Shown here: piece by piece, positions 8,890-17,123 of the stretch
Layout: each line of letters begins with the position of its first letter
Position numbering within the stretch: the first letter of the stretch is position 1
DNA from: an uncultured Armatimonadota bacterium
Lineage (GTDB): Bacteria > Armatimonadota > Fimbriimonadia > Fimbriimonadales > Fimbriimonadaceae
Reading direction: 5' to 3'
Assembly: GCA_903904815.1 (NCBI GenBank)
Contig: CAIVDU010000005.1
Location: 124,001-188,000 of the forward strand
DNA: 64,000 bases
Translations under genes and position numbers: made by a program
Notes under the pieces: model-generated
What the model was told of the DNA's origin: nothing
What the model saw: the letters and a program-made list of their open reading frames with translations, nothing else
Databases searched by the model: none

Positions 8890-10161
8890 TTAAGCCTTGG
8901 CCGTCGTTGCTCGCAGTGCCTCTTCGGCAATGGCCTTGGCATATCGTTGGCTCGCGCCAACGTTGTCCTGAATGAGTTTCTTTGCCGCCTGACCCATTTC
9001 TTTGCGGATCGACTCGTTTCCCAGAAGCTCCGTAAGGGCGGCGGTGAGTTCGGCAGGCGTCGACACTGCTCGAGACGCCTTGGCTCGAACCGACAAGGCA
9101 GCGACATCCCGAAAATTCTGCATGTGAGTGCCGTGCAGAACGGGCTTCCCGTGCGCCAAGGGCTGGAAGATGTTCTGGCCACCGAGGTTGGCAAAGCCTC
9201 CACCCACGATGACGACGTCGGCCACCGAGTAGATCTCGGCGAGTTCTCCATAGGTGTCCAGAATCAGATACGTTCCGGTTTGGGACAGAGACCTTCGGGC
9301 AACCTGGGCTCCGAGAGCGGCAGCCCGCTCGGCGATGGCATCGACGCGCTCCAGATGACGTGGAGCGTGGATGACCTGGACCTTGTCCCAACCCAATGTT
9401 GAGATCGCTTCGAAGACGAATGCTTCCTCTTCCTCACCACGAGTAGAGCCAATAACCACAACCGGCAATCCTGACTTCAGCCCGAGCTCCGCGCGCCACT
9501 TCATCGGGTCCGCATCCACTCCCTCAAGCGCTTGGTCGAACTTGCAGTTGCCAAACACCTCAGCCGACGGCGCCCCGAGGATGGAGATCCGCTCGGCGTC
9601 GACCGCAGATTGCATCAGGCATCGGTCGACGTTTCCCAAAAGCGCCCGATAGAAAAATCGGATCTTCATCGAACGGGGGAAACTTCGGTCGGAGATGCGA
9701 CCATTGATCATCATCGTCCGGGCATTGAGACTCTTGGCAATCTCAAGGAAGTTCATCCAGAGTTCGGTCTCAAAAACCGCCACAACTTTGGGCTTGACCC
9801 TCAAAAGGGCGCCCAGCTGAAACCGCGCGACGTCGATCGGGAAATAGGTCAGGTAGTCGTACAGTCCCGGCTCTTGCTCTTGAGCCGTTCGATAACCGCT
9901 GCTCGTGGTGGTGCTCAGAACGATCTCATGGTCGGGGAGCAGTTTTCGAACTTCACGCAGGATGGGCGCTGATGCGACGACTTCGCCCACGCTCACCGCA
10001 TGGAACCAGATCCTGCGCTTCGACTTATCGAGCGGAATGGAAAAGTTTCCGGTTCGCTCCTTCCAGTTGGGACGTTCTCGTCGACGACGAGCCTTCACGT
10101 AGACCCACGGCGCCCACAAAGGCGCCAATAGGGACAGCAGAATGTTGTAGAGAAATATCAC
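8890..10161 (-). CDS. waaA: Kdo transferase (lipid A Kdo transferase)
   Basis: Transfers Kdo from CMP-Kdo to lipid A precursor on the cytoplasmic face of the inner membrane, so this organism very probably makes Kdo-containing LPS. The 423-residue length matches E. coli WaaA. An N-terminal membrane helix (FLYNILLSLLAPLWAPWVY) is followed by a basic patch. Family motifs include HAVSVGEVVASAPI (~55-68), VFETELWMNF (~128-137) and the C-terminal GT-B nucleotide-sugar segment VIVGGGFANLGGQNIFQP (~318-335). The start is GTG. It is embedded between two purine genes, 32 bp after purC. Confidence 0.93.
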   Translation of the reverse strand: MIFLYNILLSLLAPLWAPWVYVKARRRRERPNWKERTGNFSIPLDKSKRRIWFHAVSVGEVVASAPILREVRKLLPDHEIVLSTTTSSGYRTAQEQEPGLYDYLTYFPIDVARFQLGALLRVKPKVVAVFETELWMNFLEIAKSLNARTMMINGRISDRSFPRSMKIRFFYRALLGNVDRCLMQSAVDAERISILGAPSAEVFGNCKFDQALEGVDADPMKWRAELGLKSGLPVVVIGSTRGEEEEAFVFEAISTLGWDKVQVIHAPRHLERVDAIAERAAALGAQVARRSLSQTGTYLILDTYGELAEIYSVADVVIVGGGFANLGGQNIFQPLAHGKPVLHGTHMQNFRDVAALSVRAKASRAVSTPAELTAALTELLGNESIRKEMGQAAKKLIQDNVGASQRYAKAIAEEALRATTAKA

Positions 10162-10193
10162 CGTTACATCGAGGGGGAGTGCGGGATTGTGAA

Positions 10194-11084
10194 CTAGGCG
10201 AAGCGCTCGCCAGAGATGCGCTCATACGCCTCGACGTATTTCGTTCGTGTTTTGTCGACGATCTCTTCGGGCAATTGAGGACCTGGAGGCGTCTTATCCC
10301 AGCCAGTGGTTTCCAAATAGTCTCGGACGAACTGCTTGTCAAAGCTGGGCTGAGACTTGCCTGGGACATAGGATTCGGCAACCCAGAATCGCGAACTATC
10401 AGGAGTCAGCGCTTCATCGATCCAGATGATCCCGTCCTCGGTCTCCCCAAATTCGAACTTGGTGTCGGCAAGAATCAGGCCCACTGTCGCACAGTGGATC
10501 GAAGCCTGTAAGTAGAGCTCCAGCGTCCAGTCACGGACCAACTCGGCGGTCTCAAGCCCTACGATATCGGCCGCCTGTTTAAAGCTGATGTTCTCGTCGT
10601 GGCCCGTTTGAGCTTTCGTCGCCGGAGTAAAGATCGGACGAACGAGTTGCGCTGACTCCACGAGTCCGGCCTGCATGTTCAGGTCGTGAACGTCCTCGCC
10701 CTTAGCCAAGTACTCCTTGTAGAGCGATCCCGAGATGTAGCCGCGTGCCACACACTCGATCGCGAGGGGCTTTGCCTTTTTCGCAATGGTGGAGCGACCG
10801 GCAAGTTCTGGCTGAGGCTGGCCCAGCCGCGCCTGGACTTCGGCATTGTCGACGCTGAGGACATGGTTCGGGCAGACGCCGCTCAGTTTATCAAACCAAA
10901 AGGAACTCAGCTGAGTGAGGATTCGCCCTTTGTCCGGAATCCCGTTGGCCATGACAGCGTCAAAGGCTGAAATGCGGTCTGTGGCAACGATGAGCAGTTC
11001 GTCACCCAGATCGTAGACCTCTCGAACCTTTCCGATTCGAGCAGGCGGCAGACCAGGGATCGCGGTGTGAAGCAACGCGGGCAT
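10194..11084 (-). CDS. purC: SAICAR synthase (PurC)
   Basis: Joins aspartate to CAIR with ATP in purine biosynthesis. Motifs are GKVREVYDLGD near residue 17, ATDRISAFDAVM (~33-44), IPDKGRILTQLS (~47-58), the strand ECVARGYISGS (~112-122) and the aspartate/ATP site DTKFEFGE (~207-214). At 296 residues it is the longer type, closer in length to yeast Ade1 than to the ~237-residue E. coli form. The ATG at MPALLHTA is preferred; 33 more in-frame codons upstream overlap the argB promoter region and do not look like PurC. It is first in the purC-waaA-purE run and divergent from argB. Confidence 0.95.
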   Translation of the reverse strand: MPALLHTAIPGLPPARIGKVREVYDLGDELLIVATDRISAFDAVMANGIPDKGRILTQLSSFWFDKLSGVCPNHVLSVDNAEVQARLGQPQPELAGRSTIAKKAKPLAIECVARGYISGSLYKEYLAKGEDVHDLNMQAGLVESAQLVRPIFTPATKAQTGHDENISFKQAADIVGLETAELVRDWTLELYLQASIHCATVGLILADTKFEFGETEDGIIWIDEALTPDSSRFWVAESYVPGKSQPSFDKQFVRDYLETTGWDKTPPGPQLPEEIVDKTRTKYVEAYERISGERFA

Positions 11085-11140
11085 AGATAGATTATGGCGT
11101 CCGGCCAACGCTTCAAACCGGAGGCCATAATCTTTGGCAT

Positions 11141-11986
11141 ATGCTCCCGAAGGACGCTCACGCCGAGGTGCTGAACCAGGCACTTCCCTACATTCAAGAA
11201 TTTCGAGGAGCGACCTTCGTCGTGAAGTACGGCGGAAGCGCGATGAAGGACCCCTCTCTCGTGGAGGGAGTCGTCCGCAATGTCCTTTTGCTTCAGCTCG
11301 TCGGTATTCGCCCCATCCTTGTTCACGGGGGCGGGCCCGAGATAGACATCTGGCTGAATCGACTCGGCATTGAGAAAAAGACGCTTGACGGGCTCCGAGT
11401 CACCGACGATGCGACCATGGAAGTCGTCGAGATGGCGCTCAACAAGGCCAATCGGGCACTCGTGGCCGAGATTCAGCGCGCGGGTGGCCGAGCGATCGGG
11501 CTTTCTGGGCGCGATGCCGACCTCCTGCAGGCTCGACGGATCTCGGAGAAGTTGGGGCGAGTTGGCGAAGTTTGTTCCGTGGCGCCCGATGTGCTCAACG
11601 CGGTGCAAGAGGCTGGTTTCATTCCCGTCGTTTGTTCGGTTGCCACCGATGAGGACCGCCACCCTCTGAATGTGAATGCAGATAGCGCCGCGGGATCCAT
11701 CGCCGCCGCAGTGGGCGCGAACAAGCTGATCCTTCTGACTGACACCAACGGAGTGCTGAGCGATCGGAACGATCCCAACTCAGCCATCTCTCTCTTGGCT
11801 CGAGAGGAAGCGAGAGCCATGCTCGCAGATGGGCGGGCAGACCGCGGCATGATTCCGAAGCTTGAGTCGGCCCTATTCGCCTTAGAGAGTGGGGTGAAGC
11901 GGGTGCACATGATCAATGGCAGCACGCCGAACTCGCTCCTCGTCGAAATCTTCACCCACGAAGGCGTCGGGACCATGATGGAGTAG
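11141..11986 (+). CDS. argB: Acetylglutamate kinase
   Basis: Phosphorylates N-acetylglutamate, the second step of arginine synthesis. Amino-acid kinase fold with the ATP-side KYGGSAM (~30-36), the substrate loop VHGGGPEID (~65-73) and the acetylglutamate motif GLRVTDDATMEVVEM (~86-100). The C-terminal part contains ILLTDTNGVLSD and the allosteric/ATP region GGMIPK-like RGMIPKLESALFAL. The 281-residue length is typical. It stands alone, with no other arg genes nearby. The gene is divergent from purC with about 55 bp between. Confidence 0.95.
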   Translation: MLPKDAHAEVLNQALPYIQEFRGATFVVKYGGSAMKDPSLVEGVVRNVLLLQLVGIRPILVHGGGPEIDIWLNRLGIEKKTLDGLRVTDDATMEVVEMALNKANRALVAEIQRAGGRAIGLSGRDADLLQARRISEKLGRVGEVCSVAPDVLNAVQEAGFIPVVCSVATDEDRHPLNVNADSAAGSIAAAVGANKLILLTDTNGVLSDRNDPNSAISLLAREEARAMLADGRADRGMIPKLESALFALESGVKRVHMINGSTPNSLLVEIFTHEGVGTMME

Positions 11987-12094
11987 AGCGGCGAGAGTGA
12001 AGTTTGTAGGAACGCGGCGCGTAGGCGAAGAATGATTGCGAGGGGTTAGCGGTAAGCGGTTCCGGAGGAGGTAGGTCCTAACCTCTGCAAACGG

Positions 12095-12802
12095 CTAACT
12101 CAGTGAAACGAGTTCGCCAGTCAGTTCACCTTCGTCCCAATGGTAAAGTCCCGCAAACTTGCTGTGCGATCCACCCTGGCAAATCCAGGTTTGACCAACT
12201 CGCTCGGGCGTCGTCATCAGGGTGTGAGAATGCCCGCCAAGGATGATGTCGATGGCGGGAACGGCGGCCGCCAGACGCTGGTCTTCCCGATGCCCAATGT
12301 GGGTCAGCGCAATCAGAAGGTCAACATCGTTGCGCAGTTCCTTCGCCATTTGATGGGCGACCTCAATGGGCTGGTCCCAGAGGTAGGCACTTGCCGCCCG
12401 TGTCTTCATTCGCTCGGTCACCATCGGCACCATCACGCCGAACACTCCGACTCTTAGCCCCTTGCACTCGTAGACCCGCGACGCAGGGAGGGGTCGCGTA
12501 CCATCCTTTCTTCGCAAGTTTGCCACCAAAATTGGGTGGGTAGCGCCGGACAGCTTGGCCTTAAATACGGATTCCAGGACGTGCGTTTCTCGGTTGCCGA
12601 GGACACTGGCGTGGCAGCGCAGATCGTCAAGAATTCTCCAGACTGGCTCCTCACGCAATGGGATCCCAAGGTTGCCGGTCTTGATCGCGTCGCCGGTATC
12701 GAAGTAGAGATCGGCCCGCTCGCGTAACTCTCTGAGAGCTTGGACACGACTACCAGAGAGGGTGCCGTGAGTGTCGTTCGTGTGGAGAATTGCGATGGAC
12801 AT
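12095..12802 (-). CDS. 5'-nucleotidase-like metallophosphatase, single domain
   Basis: A 235-residue calcineurin-like phosphatase related to the N-terminal half of UshA-type 5'-nucleotidases, lacking their C-terminal specificity domain. Metal motifs seen are HTNDTHG (~7-13), DTGDAI (~37), ALTHIGH (~165) and GGHSHT (~190). The usual GNHE motif reads LGNRETH (~71-77): the metal-binding Asn is kept but the transition-state His is Arg. No signal peptide is visible, so it is probably cytoplasmic. It is divergent from the YHS gene. Confidence 0.75.
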   Translation of the reverse strand: MSIAILHTNDTHGTLSGSRVQALRELRERADLYFDTGDAIKTGNLGIPLREEPVWRILDDLRCHASVLGNRETHVLESVFKAKLSGATHPILVANLRRKDGTRPLPASRVYECKGLRVGVFGVMVPMVTERMKTRAASAYLWDQPIEVAHQMAKELRNDVDLLIALTHIGHREDQRLAAAVPAIDIILGGHSHTLMTTPERVGQTWICQGGSHSKFAGLYHWDEGELTGELVSLS

Positions 12803-12828
12803 GGGAGAGTAGTTGCGATACGAGTACG

Positions 12829-12834
12829 TATACT
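12829..12834 (+). promoter_or_regulatory. Predicted -10 box of the YHS-domain gene
   Basis: TATACT 38 bp before the ATG, in the gap to the divergent phosphatase gene. I see no good -35 at 16-18 bp. A GGAGGGG ribosome-binding stretch follows at about 12857-12863. Confidence 0.35.
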
Positions 12835-12872
12835 GTTATGGCACCCCGGCCTTGTGGAGGGGAAAAGACGTC

Positions 12873-13157
12873 ATGAAAGCTATCACAATCTTCTCGATCG
12901 CCGCGTTGTCCATCGTTGGAACCGCGTTCGCCCAAGCGCCTAAGCCCAGCAGCAAGGCCCCCAAGACTATCCCGTGCGCCGTTATGGCGACCAACAGCGT
13001 AAACATTGCCAAGGCCACCGCCAGCAAGTCGTACGCGGACTATAAGGGACGACGCTACTTCTTCTGCTGCGGCGACTGCCCAGCCGCTTTCAAAGCTGAT
13101 CCTGCGAAGTACGCCAAATCGCCCAGCATCCCAACTCCGAAGCCAGCCAAAAAGTAA
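12873..13157 (+). CDS. Secreted YHS-domain protein
   Basis: A 94-residue exported protein: signal peptide MKAITIFSIAALSIVGTAFA, then a YHS domain with IPCAVMATNSVNIAKA, YADYKGRRYFFCCGDCPAAF and DPAKY. The CCGDC cysteines are the family's likely metal-binding residues; YHS domains occur in copper- and metal-handling proteins. The usual CPV/CPM opening is CAVM here. The tail is Pro/Lys-rich. The start was chosen for its signal peptide and the GGAGGGG upstream; a longer in-frame extension would include the promoter. A strong terminator follows, so it is probably a single-gene transcript. Confidence 0.85.
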   Translation: MKAITIFSIAALSIVGTAFAQAPKPSSKAPKTIPCAVMATNSVNIAKATASKSYADYKGRRYFFCCGDCPAAFKADPAKYAKSPSIPTPKPAKK

Positions 13158-13178
13158 TTCGAACCCGACAAATAGAAT

Positions 13179-13213
13179 CGGCCCGTGGCAAACTCGCCAC
13201 GGGCCGACTTTTT
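13179..13213 (+). terminator. Rho-independent terminator after the YHS gene
   Basis: A perfect 11-bp GC-rich stem (13179-13189 with 13196-13206), a 6-base loop and then a run of five T. It ends 13 bp before the convergent secG stop. Confidence 0.9.
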
Positions 13214-13225
13214 ATATCTGGAAGA

Positions 13226-13471
13226 CTATTTGGAAGTGTTCATGTAGTTGACGAGAACGTCAACTAAAAGCACCAGCGCCATCAAGGCGATGCCGAGTCG
13301 CAGTGTCCATTTCGACATAAAGTCGTCGAAACTGGCTTTGCCCTTGAAAGTCGTGCGGACGCTTCCGCCCCCCGACATAGCGTCTCCCTTACCCGTGATC
13401 AGGACCAGGGCGGAGAAGAGGACAGCGGCGATGATTCCGCCCCCATAGGCAATGTTGTAAAACGCGAGCAC
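13226..13471 (-). CDS. secG: Preprotein translocase subunit SecG
   Basis: An 81-residue auxiliary subunit of the SecYEG channel. It has two membrane helices, IAYGGGIIAAVLFSALVLIT at the N-terminus and LGIALMALVLLVDVLVNY near the C-terminus. They are joined by a Gly-rich loop (KGDAMSGGGSVR) typical of SecG, with the phase FKGKASFDDFMSKWT before the second helix. The start is GTG. It follows the CBS-DUF1385 gene by 7 bp on the same strand, which suggests co-transcription. Confidence 0.85.
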   Translation of the reverse strand: MLAFYNIAYGGGIIAAVLFSALVLITGKGDAMSGGGSVRTTFKGKASFDDFMSKWTLRLGIALMALVLLVDVLVNYMNTSK

Positions 13472-13478
13472 TAGGGAA

Positions 13479-14609
13479 TTATTTTACCCCAGTCAACCAG
13501 GGCAGGTGAAAAACGGTCCCTATGACCCAGAGCAAACCTCCGCAGAGACTGCTACCAGCAATCACTTGGAGCAATCCACTTGACCATATCCACATGGGAA
13601 CGGAGGCACGACTTCTACGTGCCTTGCTGTATTCGGCCAAGAGTTGCTCTCCCGCGCGAATGCCCGACTCCAACTGCTTTTTCGTCGGAGGCCTTGTCGT
13701 GACGTACAACTGGGCAAGGCTGCCCAGTCTTCGCCAGAAAAGCCAGGCCATAACAACCCCAATCAAGGCTCGGGCATCCGGGTCCGGAATCCAGGTCATC
13801 GAGAAGATTCCCAAGAAGATTCCGATCCCGGTCGCGAGATTTGTCCCACATCGAGGATGCACACGAGGCATCCTTCTCACGATCTCGTAATCCAACTCCT
13901 CGCCCCGTTCGATTGCGTTGACGACTTGGTGCTCCGCCGCGTGAATGCCCGACATAGGAATCACCCTCATCCACAACCCGAACAGACCTACGGTCATGAA
14001 GGTCTGCACGTAGTCGGAAGTGAGCCAGGCAGGAACATGAGGCGAAATCGCGTTCATGAAGAACACCGTCGCAATGGCCCCTGACTGTAATTGGAGACAC
14101 ATCACGGCTCCGGTACCCATGAGAGCCCACTTGCTGACTCCGCCCGACGCGGTTCCGGTAGTCAAATACACCCCGAATGGACTCGCCATGCCGCCGATGG
14201 TGACTGGTCGGATGGGAGGACGAGTCCTGGGAACCAGATCGGAGGCGCTCAAGATTCCCAGCACACGCTGGTTATCATCGATCACGACAAGGGTCGCCAA
14301 ACTCAACTCGGACAGACGTCTCAGGGCTTCAGCGCCGGTGTCGTAGGGAGCGACGGCGCCCCAAGGGATCATCAAGTCGGACACCGCATCGGATAAATCT
14401 CGACCGTCGCCAAGGGCCTTCGCCAATTGGGCTTCTGTGATGACCCCATGGAAACGCTCGTCAGAAACGATAGGCAACAACCCGACGCCGTTCTCTCGCA
14501 GGTATCGGGTGGCAGTAGCGAGAGAATCTTCGGGCGCAATGAGGAGAGACGGCCTCATTAATTGGCCTACTGGCTGACTAAAGATGTTTTGCGACATTCG
14601 TGTGGCCAC
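13479..14609 (-). CDS. CBS-domain / DUF1385 membrane protein fusion
   Basis: A 376-residue two-part protein. Residues ~10-130 are a pair of CBS domains (VGQLMRPSLLIAPEDSLATA and VSDLMIPWGAVAPYD), usually an adenine-nucleotide sensor. Residues ~140-376 are DUF1385 (YqhQ-like), with MSGIHAAEHQVVNAIERGE (~218-236), RVHPRCGTN (~250-258) and several membrane helices. The HAAEH and HPRCG motifs are invariant in DUF1385 and may bind metal. The function is unknown. The start is GTG with GGAAG upstream; ATG four codons in is an alternative. It is divergent from pfkA and precedes secG. Confidence 0.82.
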   Translation of the reverse strand: MATRMSQNIFSQPVGQLMRPSLLIAPEDSLATATRYLRENGVGLLPIVSDERFHGVITEAQLAKALGDGRDLSDAVSDLMIPWGAVAPYDTGAEALRRLSELSLATLVVIDDNQRVLGILSASDLVPRTRPPIRPVTIGGMASPFGVYLTTGTASGGVSKWALMGTGAVMCLQLQSGAIATVFFMNAISPHVPAWLTSDYVQTFMTVGLFGLWMRVIPMSGIHAAEHQVVNAIERGEELDYEIVRRMPRVHPRCGTNLATGIGIFLGIFSMTWIPDPDARALIGVVMAWLFWRRLGSLAQLYVTTRPPTKKQLESGIRAGEQLLAEYSKARRSRASVPMWIWSSGLLQVIAGSSLCGGLLWVIGTVFHLPWLTGVK

Positions 14610-14700
14610 CGGGCCAGGTGCTTCCTACGTCCGAGATCGACGTTCGTCATAATCATGCCTCGGATTCGGGAATTCAAGTTCTCAGGATAGCGGAGACCAT

Positions 14701-15663
14701 TTGAAGAAGATTGGAGTAATCACGAGCGGCGGAGATGCGCCCGGCATGAATGCAGCCGTTCGCGCGGTCGTTCGAGCGGCCTTGAGCCGCGGAGCGGAAG
14801 TCGTCGGCTTCAGCCATGGCTACGAGGGCATTATCCATAATGAATCTCAACCACTGGAATCCGCCCAAGTCGGGGGAATTATCGATCGCGGAGGCACTTT
14901 CCTGCGAACGGCTCGAAGTCGAACATTCATGACTCCGGAAGGTCGAGAACAGGCTTATAACGTCCTGTTACAGAATGGATGCGAAGGCCTGGTGGTTATC
15001 GGCGGAGATGGGTCGCTTACCGGCGCGCTGAAACTGCTGGAAGAGTTTGACTATCCCGTCATGGGAGTCCCCGGGTCCATTGACAACGATATTTCTGGCA
15101 CCGACTTTTCGATTGGCTTCGATACGGCCGTCAATACAGCGGTTCAAGCGATCGACCGAGTACGCGACACCGCCTATTCTCATGAGCGCGTGTTTGTCAT
15201 CGAAGTGATGGGACGCCGTAACGGTTTCATTGCGTTAGAGGCAGGCTTAGCGGGAGGGGCAGAGGCGATCCTCATTCCCGAAGTGCCGTTCTCGATCCCC
15301 GATGTTTGCGCTCTCCTAAGATCTGCCGCCGAGCGCGGAAAGCGAAGTTCGATCGTGGTAGTCGCAGAGGGCGCCGCCCGAGCCGAGGACATCAAAGACT
15401 TTATTGAGCACAACACAAAGTTCGAGACGCGACACGTCGTTCTCGGGCATATGCAGCGAGGCGGCAGTCCCTCAGCGTTTGACCGAGTCCTCGCGCTCCG
15501 ACTTGGGGCCATGGCCACGAACCGACTGCTGAGCGGATACCGAGGCGAAATGGCGGGTGTGGATGGAAACAAGCTTGTGTCACATCCTTTGAGCTACGTG
15601 TTGAGCACCGAGCGCCAGATCGACCCCGAGCGGTTGATTCTCTCCGACTCGATGTCGATCTAG
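14701..15663 (+). CDS. pfkA: ATP-dependent 6-phosphofructokinase
   Basis: Commits fructose-6-phosphate to glycolysis. At exactly 320 residues it matches E. coli PfkA. Motifs are SGGDAPGMNAAVRAVVR (~9-25), the ATP-type GGDGSLTGA (~101-109; PPi enzymes usually have GGDD), PGSIDNDISGTD (~120-131) with the catalytic Asp, and MGRRNGFIAL (~168-177). The start codon is TTG, placed where the protein begins MKKIGVITSGG. It is divergent from the CBS-DUF1385 gene across a ~90-bp gap and convergent with the TPR gene. Confidence 0.96.
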   Translation: MKKIGVITSGGDAPGMNAAVRAVVRAALSRGAEVVGFSHGYEGIIHNESQPLESAQVGGIIDRGGTFLRTARSRTFMTPEGREQAYNVLLQNGCEGLVVIGGDGSLTGALKLLEEFDYPVMGVPGSIDNDISGTDFSIGFDTAVNTAVQAIDRVRDTAYSHERVFVIEVMGRRNGFIALEAGLAGGAEAILIPEVPFSIPDVCALLRSAAERGKRSSIVVVAEGAARAEDIKDFIEHNTKFETRHVVLGHMQRGGSPSAFDRVLALRLGAMATNRLLSGYRGEMAGVDGNKLVSHPLSYVLSTERQIDPERLILSDSMSI

Positions 15664-15674
15664 GCTATAAGTTC

Positions 15675-16397
15675 TTAGCGACCCTGCGAGGAGGTCTTCA
15701 CGCCTCCTTGCTGATCCAGCTTCTGGATCTCCTTGAGCGCCTTCTCGGCGTATTGAGACTGGGGATCGTTTTGAACGATCTTTTCGAACGCCCTTCGGGC
15801 CTTCGTCCGGTCACCGAGTTTGGCGTAGGCTACTCCCAACTCTCCGTAGGTTTCTCCGCGTACATGAACCGAAACTTGCCCAATTCTCGGTCCAAGCGCA
15901 CGAATAAGCTTTTCGCAGTCGTCTCGGAGCGTTTCCCAATTACTGGCAGGCAGATACTTGTCCGGCCAATACTGACCCTGAACGTACAATGTCGCCGCTT
16001 CCATCATGTAGACCCCGTAGTCGTCTGGATGGAGGGCCACCGCGCGGCGCATGGTCTGTCGACTCGTCTTGAGGAGAGCAACCCCTTCCGCCGTCTTGCC
16101 GCCAGCCAGGAGTAATCCCGCCTGGATCGTTTGGCCATTTCCGAGCCAAACGAGAGCCCGAGCGTCGCGTGGGTCCCGGGCAACCATGCCCTGGATCTCC
16201 TTGTAGGCATCTTCAAAGGTTTTGAAGTCGCCGTGAAACACCGCGAAGAACTTCGCTCGGTATTTAGTGATGAAAGGATCTTCCCGATAAACGCCGGGAT
16301 CGTGTCGGTGATACTCTGGTTTTGGCCAGACAAATTGGCCTCTTGCGTAGCCAGCACCCAACAGGGCAAGCATCGCAACCGCTCGAATGTTCATCAT
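15675..16397 (-). CDS. Secreted TPR-like protein
   Basis: A 240-residue exported protein. The signal peptide is MMNIRAVAMLALLGAGYARG. TPR-like helical pairs run through the mature region: the clearest are ARALVWLGNGQTIQAGLLL (~70-90), GELGVAYAKLGDRTKARRAF (~185-205) and DPQSQYAEKALKEIQ (~208-222). TPRs mediate protein contacts, so it may be an envelope scaffold; I assign no pathway. The start was chosen at the signal peptide; an extension of 19 codons is open upstream. It is divergent from efp across about 150 bp. Confidence 0.7.
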   Translation of the reverse strand: MMNIRAVAMLALLGAGYARGQFVWPKPEYHRHDPGVYREDPFITKYRAKFFAVFHGDFKTFEDAYKEIQGMVARDPRDARALVWLGNGQTIQAGLLLAGGKTAEGVALLKTSRQTMRRAVALHPDDYGVYMMEAATLYVQGQYWPDKYLPASNWETLRDDCEKLIRALGPRIGQVSVHVRGETYGELGVAYAKLGDRTKARRAFEKIVQNDPQSQYAEKALKEIQKLDQQGGVKTSSQGR

Positions 16398-16550
16398 GAA
16401 GGTTCTACGCACAAGTTGGTCGAAGATATCGTACGATTTTTTGAAACGCAACAAAGGGTTCGTACGTTTAGCGATCTGATAGTGAATGCGGCGCTTTGGG
16501 GCCGCATGTCACAATCAGAGCTGGTTTCGACCACCGCAGGAGCAATCACT

Positions 16551-17117
16551 TTGGCGATCGACACAAGCGATTTTAAAAACGGAATGCACTTTTACATGGA
16601 CGGCGACGTCTGGACTATCGTTGAGTTCCAGCACGTTAAGCCCGGGAAGGGAGGCGCGTTCGTGCGCACCCGGCTCCGCAAGGTCCGCTCTGGACAGGTT
16701 ATTGAGAAAACCTTCCGCTCAGGCGAGCGCGTTGAGCCCGCCTTTGTCGAAAAGGAAAAAATGCAATACCTGTACCGTCAAGGCGGACAAGCCATCGTAA
16801 TGGATCTCGACACTTATGAGCAGATACCTATCCCAGAGGCCGATCTCGGTCCTCAAGGAAAGTATCTGAAGGAAGACATGGAAATCACCGCTCTCCGAGC
16901 CGGCGAAGAAACGTTAGGTTATGAACTACCAAACTTCGTCGAGCTTGAGGTGGTGGAAACGGATCCCGGATTCAAGGGCGACACGGTCAGCGGAAGCAAC
17001 AAACCGGCGAAGCTTGAGAGCGGGGCCACAGTTCTCGTGCCGTTCCATATCAACACCGGTGACGTGGTGAAAGTGGACACGCGATCTGACTCTTATCTTG
17101 AGCGCGTTAAGAAGTAG
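16551..17117 (+). CDS. efp: Translation elongation factor P
   Basis: Relieves ribosome stalling at polyproline stretches. The 188-residue length is exactly normal when the TTG at 16551 is used. That start is supported by AGGAG at 16538-16542 (8-base spacing) and by the family-typical opening AIDTSDFKNGM. An ATG 45 bp earlier lacks such support. Domain I carries EFQHVKPGKGGAFVRTRL with the loop Lys that is modified in many species. Domain II/III include MQYLYRQGGQAIVMD and the C-terminal VKVDTRSDSYLERV. A Pro is not near the loop tip, so the modification type is unclear; no epmA/epmB or earP is in the window. It leads a same-strand run with the membrane protein 6 bp downstream. Confidence 0.96.
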   Translation: MAIDTSDFKNGMHFYMDGDVWTIVEFQHVKPGKGGAFVRTRLRKVRSGQVIEKTFRSGERVEPAFVEKEKMQYLYRQGGQAIVMDLDTYEQIPIPEADLGPQGKYLKEDMEITALRAGEETLGYELPNFVELEVVETDPGFKGDTVSGSNKPAKLESGATVLVPFHINTGDVVKVDTRSDSYLERVKK

Positions 17118-17123
17118 GTAAAC

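Noticed and set aside
12813-12872. Upstream extension of the YHS protein
   Set aside because: It would include the -10 box and remove the N-terminal position of an obvious signal peptide.
16131-16550. Extended N-terminus of EF-P
   Set aside because: The extra 140 residues overlap the divergent TPR gene. The TTG with AGGAG gives a canonical 188-residue EF-P.
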